From Oscillospiraceae bacterium (GTDB taxonomy: Bacteria > Bacillota > Clostridia > Oscillospirales > Acutalibacteraceae), in assembly GCA_031280825.1 (NCBI GenBank), contig JAITGE010000040.1:56623-120622 (forward strand): a stretch of 64,000 nt of DNA, in the 5' to 3' direction. The position numbers were made by a program, and so were the translations under genes. This document shows positions 40,297-49,432 of the stretch, in pieces. A model generated the notes under the pieces. The model was not told the DNA's origin. It did not search any database and saw only the letters and a list, made by a program, of their open reading frames with translations. The stretch's first letter is position 1. Every line of letters starts with the position of its first letter.

Positions 40297-42500
40297 TACG
40301 CCAGCTCCTCCTTGCTCAATTGACTTTCCGCAATCTCGCGGTAAACGTCGCAGCTGCGCAGCAGCTCCTTATGCGTCCCGATGCCCACGATTTTGCCATC
40401 CTCCAGCGCAATGATCTGCTCAGCGTGGAGGATGGTGCTCACGCGTTGAGCAATGATAAAGACCGCCGCGCCCTCGGTGGATTGCCGCAGCGCACGGCGC
40501 AGCGCGGCGTCGGTTTTATAATCCAGCGCCGAAAAGCTATCGTCAAACACATAGATCTTCGGCTTCCGCGCCAACGCGCGGGCGATGGAAAGCCGCTGTT
40601 TTTGCCCGCCGGAAAAATTTGCGCCCGCCTGCGCGACGGTCGCCTCCAGACCGCCCTCGGCTTCGGCGACAAAATTGGTGGCCTGGGCGGTTTCAATTGC
40701 AGCGCGAACAGCTTCCTCCGCCATATCCGCCGCGCCATAGGCGACGTTGGATTGAATACTGCCGGAAAACAGCACCTGGCTCTGCGGCACAAAGCCAATC
40801 TGCCCGCGCAGCTCCTTCTGCGGGATGCTGCGGATATCCACGCCGTTGATTTGAATTGCGCCGCCGGTCACGTCATAAAAACGCTCCAAAAGGTTGACCA
40901 GCGTCGTTTTGCCCGCGCCGGTCGCGCCGATGATAGCGGTCGTTTGCCCCGGCTTCGCCGTGAAGGATATATCGCTCAAAGCATCCTCCTCCGCCCCGGC
41001 GTAACGAAAGCGCACGCTATCAAACACGACCGTTGCGTCGCCCTCCGGGAAGGCGGCGGGGGTTTTGCTGTCCCTGACGGTTATATCCGTTTCCAGCACC
41101 TCTTTGATGCGCCCGGCAGATACCGAAGCGCGGGGCAGCATCACGAACATCATGGCGAGAAAAACAAAAGAGAACACGATATGCATCGAGTATTGCACAA
41201 AGGCCAGCATATCGCCCACCTGGATTTCCGATTTTTCAATCGCCTTGCCGCCGAACCAGATCACCAGCATACTCATGCCCTGCATCAGAAGCATCAGCAG
41301 CGGCAGGAGCGTTGCCATGGAGCAATAAACGAAATGCTCGGTCTTGCGCAAATTTTTCGCCGATTCCCCAAACCGCTTCGCCTCGTGCTGTTCATTGCGG
41401 TAAGCCCGGATCACCATCAGCCCTGTCAGATTCTCGCGCGCAACCAGGTTGAGCTTATCAATCAAGCCCTGCAGCCGTTTGAATTTCGGCAGCACGACGA
41501 TCAGGACAACCCCCAGGATTGCCAGCAGAGCGCCCACGGATACGGCGATAATCCAGCTAAGCCCCGGGCTGGTGCGGATCGCCATCACCAAGCCGCCAAA
41601 GCCCATTACCGGCGCGAACGCCATCATGCGGATGCCCATGAGGGTGAACTGTTCCACCTGGCGCACGTCGTTCGTGCTGCGGGTAATAAGACTCGCCGTG
41701 CTGAAGCAATCAATTTCCGCCTTCGAAAACGCCTGCACCTTGGCGAACACCGCTCTGCGCAGGTTCCGCGCCAGCCCCGCGCTGATTTTGGAGGAAAGCA
41801 GACCCACGAACACCGAAGCCAAGCCGCAGGCAAGCGCCAGCAGAAGCATCTCCAGCCCCTTTTGGTAGATATATGTTTTTTGGATTTTTGCGGTGTCCGC
41901 TTCGGCGACGCCGTAGTTTTCGTATAAATCATCATAAAAAACCTTGATAAGCGCCTTGCCCACCTGCTCGGTAAGCATCGGCTCGGAGCTGACCGGCGCG
42001 CTTTTCAGCAGCGCGGGTTCCATCATCAAAACCGCCGCGAATTCATAGAACCGCGCGGGCGTGAGATCCTCCTGCGCCGCGCTCGCGGCAGCCTCCGCGC
42101 CAAGCGCGCCCTGCTGCTCCGCAAACGCCATCGCGCCCTGCAGAATCCGGCTGCCCGTTTGCCCAAAAAGCAAGGAAAGCGCCGCGTCGTTGGGGTCGGT
42201 CTGCAGCTCGAACACACGCTCGGCATCCGGCAAAGCCTCGCCGCCGGGCTTTGCCGCATAGGCGGCGGCGAAACGCGCGCCCTCCGCCTCCGGCATCATG
42301 CGCGTGAAAGTGATCAGCCCCTTACCGCTGATTTGCTTTGGCAGCGCCTCGGTAATTCCGCCGCCCTGGATGCCGACGTTCACAATGTCGCCGGTTATGT
42401 TTGGCAGATTCAGCTCCCCCAGCGCTTGCCCCACCAGAAGCACCAGCGCTAACGCAACCAGCGCGGCAAAAGGGCGCAGGTAACGGATTACAATTTTCAA
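40296..42500 (-). CDS. ABC exporter half-transporter A with enlarged first outer loop
   Basis: About 734 residues; a TTG at 42500 is preceded by GGAGGAGG, while the longer TTG at 42518 overlaps that site. After the first membrane helix an insert of about 150 residues (GGGITEALPKQISG ... YIYQKGLEM) sits in the first outer loop. The ATPase domain has Walker A GATGAGKTT, signature NFSGGQKQR, but Walker B is VFDDSFSALD (Asp for the catalytic Glu) and the switch is IIAQRVS (Gln for His). With its partner this gives one degenerate and one active ATP site, as in TM287/288-type heterodimers. Confidence 0.93.
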   Translation of the reverse strand: MKIVIRYLRPFAALVALALVLLVGQALGELNLPNITGDIVNVGIQGGGITEALPKQISGKGLITFTRMMPEAEGARFAAAYAAKPGGEALPDAERVFELQTDPNDAALSLLFGQTGSRILQGAMAFAEQQGALGAEAAASAAQEDLTPARFYEFAAVLMMEPALLKSAPVSSEPMLTEQVGKALIKVFYDDLYENYGVAEADTAKIQKTYIYQKGLEMLLLALACGLASVFVGLLSSKISAGLARNLRRAVFAKVQAFSKAEIDCFSTASLITRSTNDVRQVEQFTLMGIRMMAFAPVMGFGGLVMAIRTSPGLSWIIAVSVGALLAILGVVLIVVLPKFKRLQGLIDKLNLVARENLTGLMVIRAYRNEQHEAKRFGESAKNLRKTEHFVYCSMATLLPLLMLLMQGMSMLVIWFGGKAIEKSEIQVGDMLAFVQYSMHIVFSFVFLAMMFVMLPRASVSAGRIKEVLETDITVRDSKTPAAFPEGDATVVFDSVRFRYAGAEEDALSDISFTAKPGQTTAIIGATGAGKTTLVNLLERFYDVTGGAIQINGVDIRSIPQKELRGQIGFVPQSQVLFSGSIQSNVAYGAADMAEEAVRAAIETAQATNFVAEAEGGLEATVAQAGANFSGGQKQRLSIARALARKPKIYVFDDSFSALDYKTDAALRRALRQSTEGAAVFIIAQRVSTILHAEQIIALEDGKIVGIGTHKELLRSCDVYREIAESQLSKEELA

Positions 42501-42537
42501 ATCAATCCTCCTCCACAATTATCATCATCCGGCATCA

Positions 42538-44958
42538 TTATCCGGCTTCTGCCGTCAATCGCTCGCAAGCCTTTACTCCCGCCATGGCGTCCGGGCAATA
42601 ACAATCCGCGCCAATGGCGTCGGCATACGCCTGGTTGAGCACCGCGCCGCCCACAAGCACCTTGCAGCGCGGCGCTTTTTCACGCAGCAGCCGGATGGTT
42701 GCTTCCATCGCGGGGACGGTCGTCGTCATGAGCGCCGAAAGCCCGCACAGTGGCGCGTTATGCTCCAGCACCGCCGCCGTTACGGCTTCGGGCGGGACAT
42801 CCTTGCCCAAATCAACCACCGCAAAGTGATAGGTTTCCAGCAAGGTTTTAAAGATGTTTTTACCAATGTCGTGAATATCCCCATGCACGGTCGCCAGCAC
42901 AATTTTGGCGCGGGGCGGGGCTTCCCCGCCGCTTTGGCGGATGCGCTGCTGCACAAGCGCCAGCGCCGCCTTTGCCGCGTTCGCGCCGCGCAGGAGCTGC
43001 GGCAAGAAAAGCGTCCCGGCGGCAAAGCCCTTGCCGGCGGCATCCAGCGCGGGCAGAAGTTCTTTTTGCAGGATATCCATGGGCGGAACACTTTGCAGCA
43101 GGCTTTGCGTTTGCGCTTCGGCGGCTTCCGTCCGCCCCGCCAGGATTGCGGCGGCAAGCGGGCTGTGCGGCACCGCGCTATCGCCGGGCGGCGCCGCCGT
43201 TTGCGGCCGCGCCGTCGCTGCGGCAGATGCGGGCAGCGTGTTCGCGTGCGCGATATAATCCTCCGCGCCGCGATCCATGCCGTTCAGCAAGCAATAGCTG
43301 CGATAGGCCGTCATCATCGCCTCCGCGTTCGGGTTGAGAATCGCCGCGCTCAAGCCCGCCTGCATCGCCAGGGTGAAGAAAGCGGCGTTCACACCTTCAC
43401 GGCGGGGCAGACCGAAGGATACGTTCGAAACGCCCAGTACCGTCCATCCGCCCATTTCACGAATGCGCCGCACAGCTTCCAGTGTAACGGCGGGCGACGT
43501 TGGCTCAGAGCTGACCGTCAGCGTGAGCGCGTCAATCAAAATATCCTCCTTGCCCAGCCCGTATGCCGCCGCCTCCTTATAGATGCGCTCGGCAATCGCC
43601 AGCCGCCCCTCCACATCCGGCGGAATACCGTTTTCATCCAGTAGCAAGGCGACGACGACGCCGCCATATTTTTTGACCAGCGGCAGCACGGTCTTCATGC
43701 TGTGCGCTTTGCCGTTCATTGAGTTGATCAGCGCCTTGCCGCCGTAAGAGCGCAGACCCGCCTCCAGCACGTCAGGCGTGTTGCTGTCGATTTGCAGCGG
43801 GATCGGCACCGCCTGCTCCACACGGCGCACAGCCCGGAGCATCATCGCCGTTTCATCAATATCCGGCAAGCCGACATTGATATCCAGCACCTGCGCGCCG
43901 GCTTCGTATTGCGCCCGGGCGGCGTTTTCAATGGCTTCCAAATCTCCCGCCCGCAATGCCCTTTGGAATGTCGGTTTGCCCGTAGGGTTGATGCGCTCGC
44001 CGATCAGGACGGGTTTTTCGGCAAAGGCGACCACTTCGGTTGCGCTTGCGATGCGCGGCACACGCAAAACGTCGCGCTTCGGGGGTCTGCGTCCCCGCAG
44101 GCAGTTTGCCAGCGCTGCAATGTGCGCGGGCGTCGTGCCGCAGCAGCCGCCCAAAATCGCGGCGCCGCTTTCAAAGATCTCCAGCATCTGCGCCGCAAAA
44201 GCGTCGGGAGCCAAATCAAAAACCGTTTTGCCGTTTTCCACGCGCGGCATTCCTGCGTTGGGAACGCAAATCACCGGGCAGCGCACATTTGCCAGCATTT
44301 CCGGCAGCAACCGCGCCGCGTGGCGCGGTCCCGCGCCGCAATTCACGCCCAGCGCGTCCACGCGCAAGCCCTCGAGCAGCACGGCGGCGGCGGCGGGCGT
44401 CGCGCCGGTGAGCAAACGGCCGTTCGTTTCAAAGGCCAGCGTGCAGCAAACAGGCAAGTCCGGCGCGCCCTCTTTTGCCCCCAATACGGCGGCTTTGGCC
44501 TCCAGGGCGTCGGTCATGGTTTCAATTAAGATAAAATCCACGCCGTGCTTTGCACCCAGCGCGGCCGTTTCGCGGAAGAGCGCCGCGGCATCCTCAAAAG
44601 GGAACGTGCCCATCGGCTCCAGCAGCTTGCCCGACGCGCCTATATCCAATGCGATAAAGCAATCCCGCCTGCCGGATTCCGCAACCGCGCGGCGGGCGTT
44701 CGCCACTGCCGCCGCAATGATTTCCTCCAGATTGTTTGGGTATTTCATGCGATTCGCGCCAAAGGTGTTGGTTTCGATCACCCTTGCCCCGGCGTCAATA
44801 TACTCCCGGTGCAGGCGCGTGACCTCGCGCGGGTGCGTGAGGTTCCACATCTCCGGCAGCTGCCCGGGCGGCAACCCGAAGGCTTGCAGCTGCGTGCCTA
44901 AGGCGCCGCTGAAAAGCAGCGCTTCTGTGCGCGTCAATTCCGCCGCGTTGAATTTCAT
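42538..44958 (-). CDS. metH: Cobalamin-dependent methionine synthase (no reactivation domain)
   Basis: 806 residues with three MetH modules in order: homocysteine S-methyltransferase (residues 1-290, zinc ligands Cys207, Cys272, Cys273), methyltetrahydrofolate-binding pterin domain (about 315-580, PVLIGERINPTG, LDINVGLPDIDE), and cobalamin cap and Rossmann domains (about 600-806) with HGDIHDIG, where His696 would be the cobalt ligand. The C-terminal S-adenosylmethionine reactivation domain of the E. coli enzyme is missing, so another protein must restore inactivated cobalamin. metF is 12 bp upstream. Confidence 0.96.
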   Translation of the reverse strand: MKFNAAELTRTEALLFSGALGTQLQAFGLPPGQLPEMWNLTHPREVTRLHREYIDAGARVIETNTFGANRMKYPNNLEEIIAAAVANARRAVAESGRRDCFIALDIGASGKLLEPMGTFPFEDAAALFRETAALGAKHGVDFILIETMTDALEAKAAVLGAKEGAPDLPVCCTLAFETNGRLLTGATPAAAAVLLEGLRVDALGVNCGAGPRHAARLLPEMLANVRCPVICVPNAGMPRVENGKTVFDLAPDAFAAQMLEIFESGAAILGGCCGTTPAHIAALANCLRGRRPPKRDVLRVPRIASATEVVAFAEKPVLIGERINPTGKPTFQRALRAGDLEAIENAARAQYEAGAQVLDINVGLPDIDETAMMLRAVRRVEQAVPIPLQIDSNTPDVLEAGLRSYGGKALINSMNGKAHSMKTVLPLVKKYGGVVVALLLDENGIPPDVEGRLAIAERIYKEAAAYGLGKEDILIDALTLTVSSEPTSPAVTLEAVRRIREMGGWTVLGVSNVSFGLPRREGVNAAFFTLAMQAGLSAAILNPNAEAMMTAYRSYCLLNGMDRGAEDYIAHANTLPASAAATARPQTAAPPGDSAVPHSPLAAAILAGRTEAAEAQTQSLLQSVPPMDILQKELLPALDAAGKGFAAGTLFLPQLLRGANAAKAALALVQQRIRQSGGEAPPRAKIVLATVHGDIHDIGKNIFKTLLETYHFAVVDLGKDVPPEAVTAAVLEHNAPLCGLSALMTTTVPAMEATIRLLREKAPRCKVLVGGAVLNQAYADAIGADCYCPDAMAGVKACERLTAEAG

Positions 44959-44970
44959 GCCCTTCCCCTC

Positions 44971-45831
44971 TCAAAGTATATCCCGCAGATTGCTCCGGAT
45001 GGCGGCGGCGACTGCGGGCTTGTTCATGGAATACACGTGCACCGCCGGGATGCCCGCCGCCAGCAGATCCACAATCTGTTCGCAAGCGTACAGAATACCC
45101 GCCTGGTGCATCGCGGCGGGCGACGCGCCGTATTTATCCAAAATCGCGCGGAAACGCGCGGGTAAAGACGTTCCGCTGAGCTTGCAAATGCGCTCTATCT
45201 GCGCGCCGTTCGTGACAGGCATCACACCGGGGATCACGGGAATCGCAATGCCCAGCGCGCGGATCTGATACAAAAACTTATAGAGCAGCCCGTTATCAAA
45301 AAACATCTGCGTCGCCAAAAAATCAACCCCGGCGTCCACCTTTTCTTTCAGGTAGAGCCTGTCCTGTGCGGCGCTCCGGCATTCGGTATGCCCCTCCGGG
45401 TAACAGGCCGCGCCAACGCAAAACCCGCCGTAGGCTTTGATCTCCCGCACCAGCTCCGCCGCGTAACGGAACGCTCCGGGCGCAGAAACATAGCCCTGCG
45501 GCAGATCGCCGCGCAGGGCGAGGATATTTTCAATGCCCGCCGCCCGCATATCCGTCAGGCGCTGCCCGATTTCGGCGCGGGGAACGCCGCAGCAGGTCAT
45601 GTGTGCCAGCGCGGGAACGCCGCAGCCCTGCTGGATGCTCCGCGCCAGCGCGAGGGTGAAGCTGTCCGTCGCGCCGCCCGCGCCGTAAGTGACGCTCATG
45701 AAGGCGGGGCGCAAAGCGGCGATCTCCAGCGCGGCGGCCTCCACCGTGCTGAAGTTATCGGCTTTTTTTGGCGGAAAGACCTCAAACGAAAGGCAGCCCC
45801 GCGTGTTTTGCAGCAGATTCAATATATGCAT
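44971..45831 (-). CDS. metF: 5,10-methylenetetrahydrofolate reductase
   Basis: 286-residue TIM-barrel flavoprotein that makes 5-methyl-THF for MetH. The family start LSFEVFPPKK carries the catalytic Glu, with MSVTYGAGG, HMTCCG, ALRGDLPQG and FLATQMFFDN following. It is the first gene of a metF-metH operon, with a promoter 36 bp upstream. The short leader leaves no room for a SAM, T-box or B12 riboswitch. Confidence 0.97.
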   Translation of the reverse strand: MHILNLLQNTRGCLSFEVFPPKKADNFSTVEAAALEIAALRPAFMSVTYGAGGATDSFTLALARSIQQGCGVPALAHMTCCGVPRAEIGQRLTDMRAAGIENILALRGDLPQGYVSAPGAFRYAAELVREIKAYGGFCVGAACYPEGHTECRSAAQDRLYLKEKVDAGVDFLATQMFFDNGLLYKFLYQIRALGIAIPVIPGVMPVTNGAQIERICKLSGTSLPARFRAILDKYGASPAAMHQAGILYACEQIVDLLAAGIPAVHVYSMNKPAVAAAIRSNLRDIL

Positions 45832-45866
45832 TCCGCACTCCCAGCATACCCGCTTGGTATCCTCCT

Positions 45867-45895
45867 ACTATAGCACAAGCGAGACACATTGTCAA
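45867..45895 (-). promoter_or_regulatory. metF-metH promoter
   Basis: On the minus strand TTGACA (45890-45895), a 17-bp spacer and TATAGT (45867-45872). The transcript start would be about 25 bases before the metF ATG. Confidence 0.8.
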
Positions 45896-45943
45896 ATGGG
45901 AGTTGCCAACGTTCACTTGACACTCACATCAAAAATTTTGCGC

Positions 45944-45972
45944 TTGACAGCCCCGCTTTGCTATGTTATAAT
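45944..45972 (+). promoter_or_regulatory. rpmG-secE-nusG operon promoter
   Basis: TTGACA (45944-45949), a 17-bp spacer and TATAAT (45967-45972), consensus in both hexamers. It lies about 100 bp upstream of rpmG and is divergent from the metF promoter. Confidence 0.88.
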
Positions 45973-46079
45973 GATCCTACCTCTGGCGCGGGGTTCTTTT
46001 TTGTGCGTTCTTTGTAGCGGCATCCCCCGCGTTTTGAGGAAGGTAATTCAAATACCGCTATTGTTAAGGAGGCACAGCC

Positions 46080-46229
46080 ATGCGAGTCAAGATTGTCCTC
46101 GCTTGCACCGACTGCAAGCAGCGCAACTACAACACCAAAAAAGAAAAGAAGAACACGCCGGATCGGCTGGAACGGAAGAAGTATTGCAGGTTCTGCAAAA
46201 AACACACCGTCCACCGCGAAACAAAGTAA
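46080..46229 (+). CDS. rpmG: 50S ribosomal protein L33
   Basis: 49 residues starting [17 protein letters not shown]. Two CxxC pairs (Cys9/Cys12 and Cys36/Cys39) make it the zinc-binding form of L33. GTTAAGGAGGCACAGCC precedes the ATG. As usual in Firmicutes it stands directly before secE, 10 bp away. Confidence 0.97.
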   Translation: MRVKIVLACTDCKQRNYNTKKEKKNTPDRLERKKYCRFCKKHTVHRETK

Positions 46230-46239
46230 GGAGGGGCAT

Positions 46240-46707
46240 ATGCGAAAGAAGGATCAAGACGCCTCCTTGAATGAGGACGCAAAGGCGAAAATCAAGCGCG
46301 TTGAAAAGCAAAGCGGCGTCGGCAAAGCGGATAAGCCTTCCGCCGGCGAAACGGCAAAAAGAACAGGCGGAAAATTCAAAAAATTCTGGAAGGATTTCCG
46401 CGGCGAGCTGAAAAAGATCGTTTGGCCCGACGGGCGCACCGTGCTGAAAAACACAGGCATTGTGCTGGCGACGGTGCTGGTTGTGGGTGTTCTGATTTGG
46501 GTGCTGGATTTCGGCTTGACCAATGGTATCCGCGGCGTAGGCGCGCTTGCTACGCGGACGCAGGCATCTGAAACCGCCAGCGAAGGCACGACCCTGCCGA
46601 TCAACACCGAAGGCAAGGAACTGATCGAAGGGGAATGGGTGCCCACCACAGCCGCAGCACCCGAACCGACGACGGCTGCGCCAACAACGACGACCGCTGC
46701 CGAATAA
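46240..46707 (+). CDS. secE: Preprotein translocase subunit SecE, with long C-terminal tail
   Basis: 155 residues; the ATG at 46240 has GGAGGGGCAT upstream. The SecE core is FWKDFRGELKKIVWPDGRTV with one membrane helix after it (about 73-93). Gram-positive SecE is typically 60-75 residues; this one has a charged N-terminal extension of about 45 residues and an outer tail of about 60 residues ending in Thr/Ala/Pro repeats (TTAAAPEPTTAAPTTTTAAE). Position between rpmG and nusG confirms identity. Confidence 0.95.
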   Translation: MRKKDQDASLNEDAKAKIKRVEKQSGVGKADKPSAGETAKRTGGKFKKFWKDFRGELKKIVWPDGRTVLKNTGIVLATVLVVGVLIWVLDFGLTNGIRGVGALATRTQASETASEGTTLPINTEGKELIEGEWVPTTAAAPEPTTAAPTTTTAAE

Positions 46708-46747
46708 CAACGCCGTATAGCGGCGCTCAGCAAGGCAAGGAGAAGCT

Positions 46748-47305
46748 ATGGAACGTGACGCGCGCTGGTACGTCATTCACACCTATTCCGGTTACGAGAA
46801 TAAAGTGGCGGCCAATATCGAAAAGATTGTTGAAAACCGGGGGATGCAGGAGCAGATCCTCGGTGTGAACATCCCGACAGAAACGGTTGTAGAGGTGGAT
46901 GGCGGCGGCAAGCGCAAGGAGGTCGAGCGTAAGCTTTACCCCGGTTATGTGTTTGTGAAAATCGCCGTGCACCCGGATGCGGACGACCAGCCAAAAATCA
47001 CGGACGAGAGCTGGTTCGTTGTGCGCAACATCCGTGGCGTAACAGGCTTTGTCGGACCGGAAAACAAGCCCGCGCCGCTGGATGAGGATAAGGTCGTCGA
47101 GATGGGCGTGGAAACCCGCCGCGTGGAGGTCAGCTTTGGCGTGGGCGACATGGTGAACATCATTCACCCGTCGTTTGAGGGCTTCAGCGGGCGCGTGGAA
47201 GCGATAAATACCGAGCAAAACACGGTCAAAATCGCCATCACCGCGCTTTTCGGCAAGGAAACCATCACGGAGCTTGCGATGGATTGGGTTGAGCCGCTGA
47301 AGTGA
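46748..47305 (+). CDS. nusG: Transcription termination/antitermination protein NusG
   Basis: 185 residues. The NGN domain starts WYVIHTYSGYENKVAANIEK and contains RKLYPGYVFV; the C-terminal KOW domain has FGVGDMVNIIHPSFEGFSGRVEAIN. NusG couples RNA polymerase to the ribosome or Rho. It follows secE by 40 bp; 122 bp without a gene separate it from rplK. Confidence 0.98.
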   Translation: MERDARWYVIHTYSGYENKVAANIEKIVENRGMQEQILGVNIPTETVVEVDGGGKRKEVERKLYPGYVFVKIAVHPDADDQPKITDESWFVVRNIRGVTGFVGPENKPAPLDEDKVVEMGVETRRVEVSFGVGDMVNIIHPSFEGFSGRVEAINTEQNTVKIAITALFGKETITELAMDWVEPLK

Positions 47306-47427
47306 CTGCCGACGGAAGGTTCTGAGCATCGTTTGTTTGCCGGGGCATTGGTCTCGGCGTGGGAGAAGTGGCTCCGCGGCGCGGCGCCCTTCGCCTGACC
47401 ACATTTTGATTTGGAGGTAACGACAAC

Positions 47428-47853
47428 ATGGCGCAAAAAATCACGGGTTATGTGAAATTGCAGATCCCTGCGGGCAAAGCGACGCCCGCGCCGCCGGTCG
47501 GTCCCGCACTGGGGCAGCACGGTGTGAATATCCCCGCCTTCACCAAGGAATTCAATGAGCGCACCAAAAACGACATTGGTCTGATCATCCCTGTGGTGAT
47601 CACAGTTTATGCCGATCGCACCTTCTCCTTCATCACAAAAACGCCGCCCGCCCCGGTGCTGATCAAAAAAGCCTGCGGGATTGAAAGCGGTTCGGGTGTA
47701 CCGGACAAAACCAAGGTCGCCGCGCTCACCAAGGCGCAACTGCGCCAAATCGCCGAACAAAAAATGCCCGACCTCAACGCCGCCAGCATCGAAGCCGCCG
47801 AAAGCATGATTGCCGGCACGGCGCGAAGCATGGGCGTAACGGTTGAGGCATAA
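47428..47853 (+). CDS. rplK: 50S ribosomal protein L11
   Basis: 141 residues, normal length. The start [20 protein letters not shown] and [11 protein letters not shown] are diagnostic; the C-terminal rRNA-binding domain ends SMGVTVEA. L11 forms the GTPase-associated centre. GGAGGTAACGACAAC precedes the ATG. Confidence 0.99.
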   Translation: MAQKITGYVKLQIPAGKATPAPPVGPALGQHGVNIPAFTKEFNERTKNDIGLIIPVVITVYADRTFSFITKTPPAPVLIKKACGIESGSGVPDKTKVAALTKAQLRQIAEQKMPDLNAASIEAAESMIAGTARSMGVTVEA

Positions 47854-47871
47854 GGGAGGGGAAGAAAGAGT

Positions 47872-48564
47872 ATGAAACACGGCAAAAAATATATCGAAGC
47901 TGCTAAATTGGTGGATCGCGCAAAGCTCTACGATCCCGATGAAGCCCTTGCAACCGCCATCCAAACCGCCAAAGCGAAATTTGATGAAACCGTCGAAGTG
48001 CACGTCCGCCTGGGTGTGGATTCCCGCCATGCGGATCAACAGGTGCGCGGCGCTGTCGTGCTGCCCAACGGCACAGGGCGTTCCGTGCGCGTGGCGGTGT
48101 TCGCCAAGGGTGACGACGCCAAGGCTGCCGAAGAAGCGGGAGCGGAAATCGTTGGCGCGGAGGATTTGGTCGCCCGCATTCAGGGCGAAGGCTTCATGGA
48201 TTTTGACGTCGCTATCGCAACGCCGAGCATGATGGGCTTGGTGGGGCGCTTGGGTAAGGTTCTGGGTCCGCGCGGTCTGATGCCCAGCCCGAAGGCCGGC
48301 ACGGTCACGCCGAACGTGGCGCAGGCCGTCGCAGAAGCCAAGGCCGGCAAAATCGAATACCGTTTGGATAAAACCAACATCATTCACTGCCCCATCGGCA
48401 AAGCATCGTTTGGGGTTGAAAAGCTACAGGAGAATTTCAGCACCTTGCTGGACGCCATTGTGAAAGCAAAGCCCGCCGCTGCCAAGGGGCAGTATATCCG
48501 TTCCTGCGTAGTCGCGGCGACGATGGGTCCCGGTGTGCGCATTAACCCCGGCAAGGTTGGCTAG
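47872..48564 (+). CDS. rplA: 50S ribosomal protein L1
   Basis: 230 residues, 18 bp after rplK. It has the L1 signature region around [20 protein letters not shown] and the C-terminal [16 protein letters not shown]. In most bacteria L1 represses the rplK-rplA mRNA. Here it is followed by yceD-rpmF, not rplJ-rplL. Confidence 0.99.
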   Translation: MKHGKKYIEAAKLVDRAKLYDPDEALATAIQTAKAKFDETVEVHVRLGVDSRHADQQVRGAVVLPNGTGRSVRVAVFAKGDDAKAAEEAGAEIVGAEDLVARIQGEGFMDFDVAIATPSMMGLVGRLGKVLGPRGLMPSPKAGTVTPNVAQAVAEAKAGKIEYRLDKTNIIHCPIGKASFGVEKLQENFSTLLDAIVKAKPAAAKGQYIRSCVVAATMGPGVRINPGKVG

Positions 48565-48616
48565 ACGCTGTTTCGTTTTCACTCGTTTCCCGAAGTCTAA
48601 CAATGTGGGGGTTCCT

Positions 48617-49144
48617 GTGGTTTTAGAATTAGAATCCGTCTTCAATACCCCCGGGTTCTCCCTCCCGTTCGCTTTTGATTTGTCGGAGCAACCGTCAGAG
48701 CTGGAGGGCAACGGTCTTCCGTTTTTGGCGCGCCCCCACGTGAAGGGCGTTTGCCGCAACCGCGCGGGCGTTGTGGAACTGGAGGGCGTGGTTGTCATAC
48801 AGCTGGAAGCCGCCTGTGACCGCTGCGCGGCAACGACAAGGCGGGAGTTGCGCGTGCCGCTGGCATATACGCTTGTGCAAGCGCTGCATGACGAATCACG
48901 GGACGACGAATTCATTCTGGTAAGACAGTTTCATTTTTCGCCCGATCCTTTTATTTGGGAGAGCCTTGTTCTGGCGATGCCGCCGCAGCTTCTTTGCCGC
49001 CCGGATTGCCGCGGATTATGCCCGCACTGCGGGCAAAACCGGAACGAAGGCATTTGCGATTGTGCGGCGAAGGAGGCGCGGATGCACGCAGAAGAAGCGC
49101 CCGGAAGCCCGAAACCCCTGGCAGAATTGCTGAATATGTTTTAA
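48617..49144 (+). CDS. YceD/DUF177 family protein (23S rRNA accumulation-type)
   Basis: About 175 residues from GTG 48617, which has GGGGG six bases upstream; longer starts overlap rplA. Typical DUF177 features are the CDRC pair followed by TTRRELRVPLAYTL, and near the C-terminus CRPDCRGLCPHCGQNRNEG(I)CDC, a Cys cluster that probably binds zinc. The family is nearly always found just before rpmF, as here, and the E. coli member YceD affects 23S rRNA processing. Confidence 0.9.
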   Translation: MVLELESVFNTPGFSLPFAFDLSEQPSELEGNGLPFLARPHVKGVCRNRAGVVELEGVVVIQLEAACDRCAATTRRELRVPLAYTLVQALHDESRDDEFILVRQFHFSPDPFIWESLVLAMPPQLLCRPDCRGLCPHCGQNRNEGICDCAAKEARMHAEEAPGSPKPLAELLNMF

Positions 49145-49167
49145 GTTAAAGATAAGGTGGTGTTACT

Positions 49168-49353
49168 ATGGCAGTTCCAAAGAGAAAGCTATCGAAGGCG
49201 CGGCGCGACAAGCGGCGTTCCAGCGTGTGGAAGCTTACAGCCCCGGCGATTGAAAAGTGCCCCGATTGCGGCGTATACAAGCGACCGCACCGCGTTTGCC
49301 CTGAATGCGGCATGTACAAGGGTCGCCTTCTGGTGCAAAAGACGGCGGAATAA
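49168..49353 (+). CDS. rpmF: 50S ribosomal protein L32
   Basis: 61 residues, starting MAVPKRKLSKARRDKRRS. A four-Cys zinc ribbon is present as CPDCGVYKRPHRVCPECG. TAAGGTGGTG precedes the ATG. It is the final gene of the plus-strand block. Confidence 0.98.
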   Translation: MAVPKRKLSKARRDKRRSSVWKLTAPAIEKCPDCGVYKRPHRVCPECGMYKGRLLVQKTAE

Positions 49354-49368
49354 GCGACAGACGCGACT

Positions 49369-49400
49369 ATCCCCGGAAGAGCAACGGCTTTTCCGGGGAT
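49369..49400 (+). terminator. Hairpin after rpmF
   Basis: ATCCCCGGAA (49369-49378) pairs with TTCCGGGGAT (49391-49400), a 10-bp stem without a following T-run. It also lies just past the end of the convergent radical SAM gene. Confidence 0.6.
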
Positions 49401-49432
49401 CTACATATTCCCGCATGATTCTTCACGCGACT

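Noticed and set aside
38515..41927. Long plus-strand ORFs (about 570-600 codons) opposite the ABC exporter genes
   Set aside because: Antisense frames with His/Gln/Arg-rich content caused by GC bias.
45832..45943. SAM, T-box or B12 riboswitch before metF-metH
   Set aside because: The promoter lies only 36 bp from metF, leaving no room for a structured leader.
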